In this document: positions 5,883-5,969 of the stretch, piece after piece | Position numbering within the stretch: the first letter of the stretch is position 1 | Layout: each line of letters starts with the position of its first letter | Origin: Candidatus Staskawiczbacteria bacterium | GTDB taxonomy: Bacteria; Patescibacteriota; Minisyncoccia; Minisyncoccales; Staskawiczbacteraceae | Reading direction: 5' to 3' | DNA length: 5,969 bases | NCBI GenBank assembly: GCA_026395275.1 | Contig: JAPLZA010000064.1 | Span: 1 to 5,969 of the forward strand | The notes under the pieces: generated by a model | What the model was told of the DNA's origin: nothing | Database searches by the model: none | What the model saw: the letters and a program-made list of their open reading frames with translations, nothing else | Position numbers and translations under genes: made by a program

Positions 5883-5969
5883 GTGACAATCACGCATTTG
5901 TTCTTTGTCATGTTGGTGATGGTTGTCCCTGTGTCTTTGCAGGCGCAGGGACGAGGTGGTCATTCAAGT
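5883..5969 (+). CDS. Putative secreted protein, 5' end only (runs off window)
   Basis: Twenty-nine codons from a GTG start are open to the window edge. They read M-T-I-T-H, then a hydrophobic core LFFVMLVMVVPVSL, then Q-A-Q-G-R-G-G-H-S-S. This resembles a Sec signal peptide with possible cleavage after the Ala of LQA. The n-region lacks Lys or Arg, which is unusual. Support comes from the consensus promoter upstream and a near-ideal Shine-Dalgarno site at correct spacing. The segment is about 50% GC (50 of 99 bases, 5871-5969, hand count), clearly above its neighbours, and favours GTG/GTC/TTG codons unlike the A-rich usage upstream. Acquired DNA, high expression or RNA structure could explain this. 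The mature protein is not visible, so no function can be given. The alternative is a structured RNA with a fortuitous open frame. Confidence 0.55.
   Translation, partial: MTITHLFFVMLVMVVPVSLQAQGRGGHSS
5923..5954 (+). other. Long potential RNA hairpin near the right edge
   Basis: GTCCCTG (5925-5931) and CAGGGAC (5946-5952) are exact complements. Pairing can extend inward through five more pairs (two G-U) to a four-base loop TTGC (5937-5940), and outward by two pairs (one G-U). The result is a continuous stem of about 14 pairs with no bulge. No T-tract follows, so it is not a canonical terminator. It lies about 100 bases after the predicted transcription start and inside the putative signal-peptide reading frame. 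Confidence 0.6.

Noticed and set aside
5820..5969. tmRNA, RNase P RNA, SRP RNA or the start of an rRNA operon
   Set aside because: The conserved blocks I would expect (GAGGAAAGTCC of RNase P, the GGAAGGAAGCAGC region of SRP RNA, a tmRNA 5' GGGG...TTTCGAC segment, or the 16S 5' AGAGTTTGAT) are absent from the visible part. A different structured RNA remains possible.
1..5969. CRISPR array, insertion sequence, tRNA genes or phage genes
   Set aside because: No regularly spaced repeats, transposase motifs, tRNA-like cloverleaf segments or phage proteins were seen on either strand.

Overview
The window is a compact, AT-rich, all-plus-strand bacterial segment. It most resembles a Patescibacteria (Candidate Phyla Radiation) genome. 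That placement is an inference from several features: a type 2 (archaeal/eukaryotic-like) isoleucyl-tRNA synthetase, a lysine-rich low-GC proteome, very tight gene packing, and an uncharacterised single-pass membrane protein between ileS and recO. The standard code fits: TGA is used as a stop and glycine is encoded by GGN.

Layout. Bases 1-2678 carry the 3' nine-tenths or so of ileS; the reading frame is open at the left edge and the HIGH motif lies just outside. Six bases later, 2685-3404 encodes an unrecognised single-pass membrane protein with a conserved-looking cytoplasmic C-terminal region. Its stop overlaps the start of recO (3401-4120, DNA repair) as ATGA, and a perfect AGGAGG precedes that start. 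Four bases after recO, 4125-5786 encodes a signal-anchored, cysteine-free protein with about four Ig-like DUF11-type repeats, probably displayed outside the membrane. The gaps of +6, -4 and +4 bp suggest that the four genes are co-transcribed. No promoter or terminator was seen between them. Functionally the set is mixed: translation, membrane/unknown, recombination repair and cell surface.

At 5787 the pattern changes. Immediately after the last stop there is a textbook sigma-70 promoter (TTGACA, 17-bp spacer, TATAAT). It is followed by a 5' leader, a Shine-Dalgarno sequence with long complementarity to the 16S tail, and a GTG-started reading frame that looks like a secretion signal and runs off the right edge. 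This last 100 bases is about 50% GC by hand count, against about 33-35% in sampled stretches of neighbouring genes. It contains an unusually long potential hairpin (5923-5954). It is the part most worth following into the adjoining sequence, because it could be a secreted-protein gene, a structured RNA, or both.

No CRISPR array, insertion sequence, tRNA or rRNA was found. No clear undescribed system is demonstrated. The best leads are the right-edge transcription unit, the uncharacterised protein between ileS and recO, and a 14-bp tandem repeat inside ileS.
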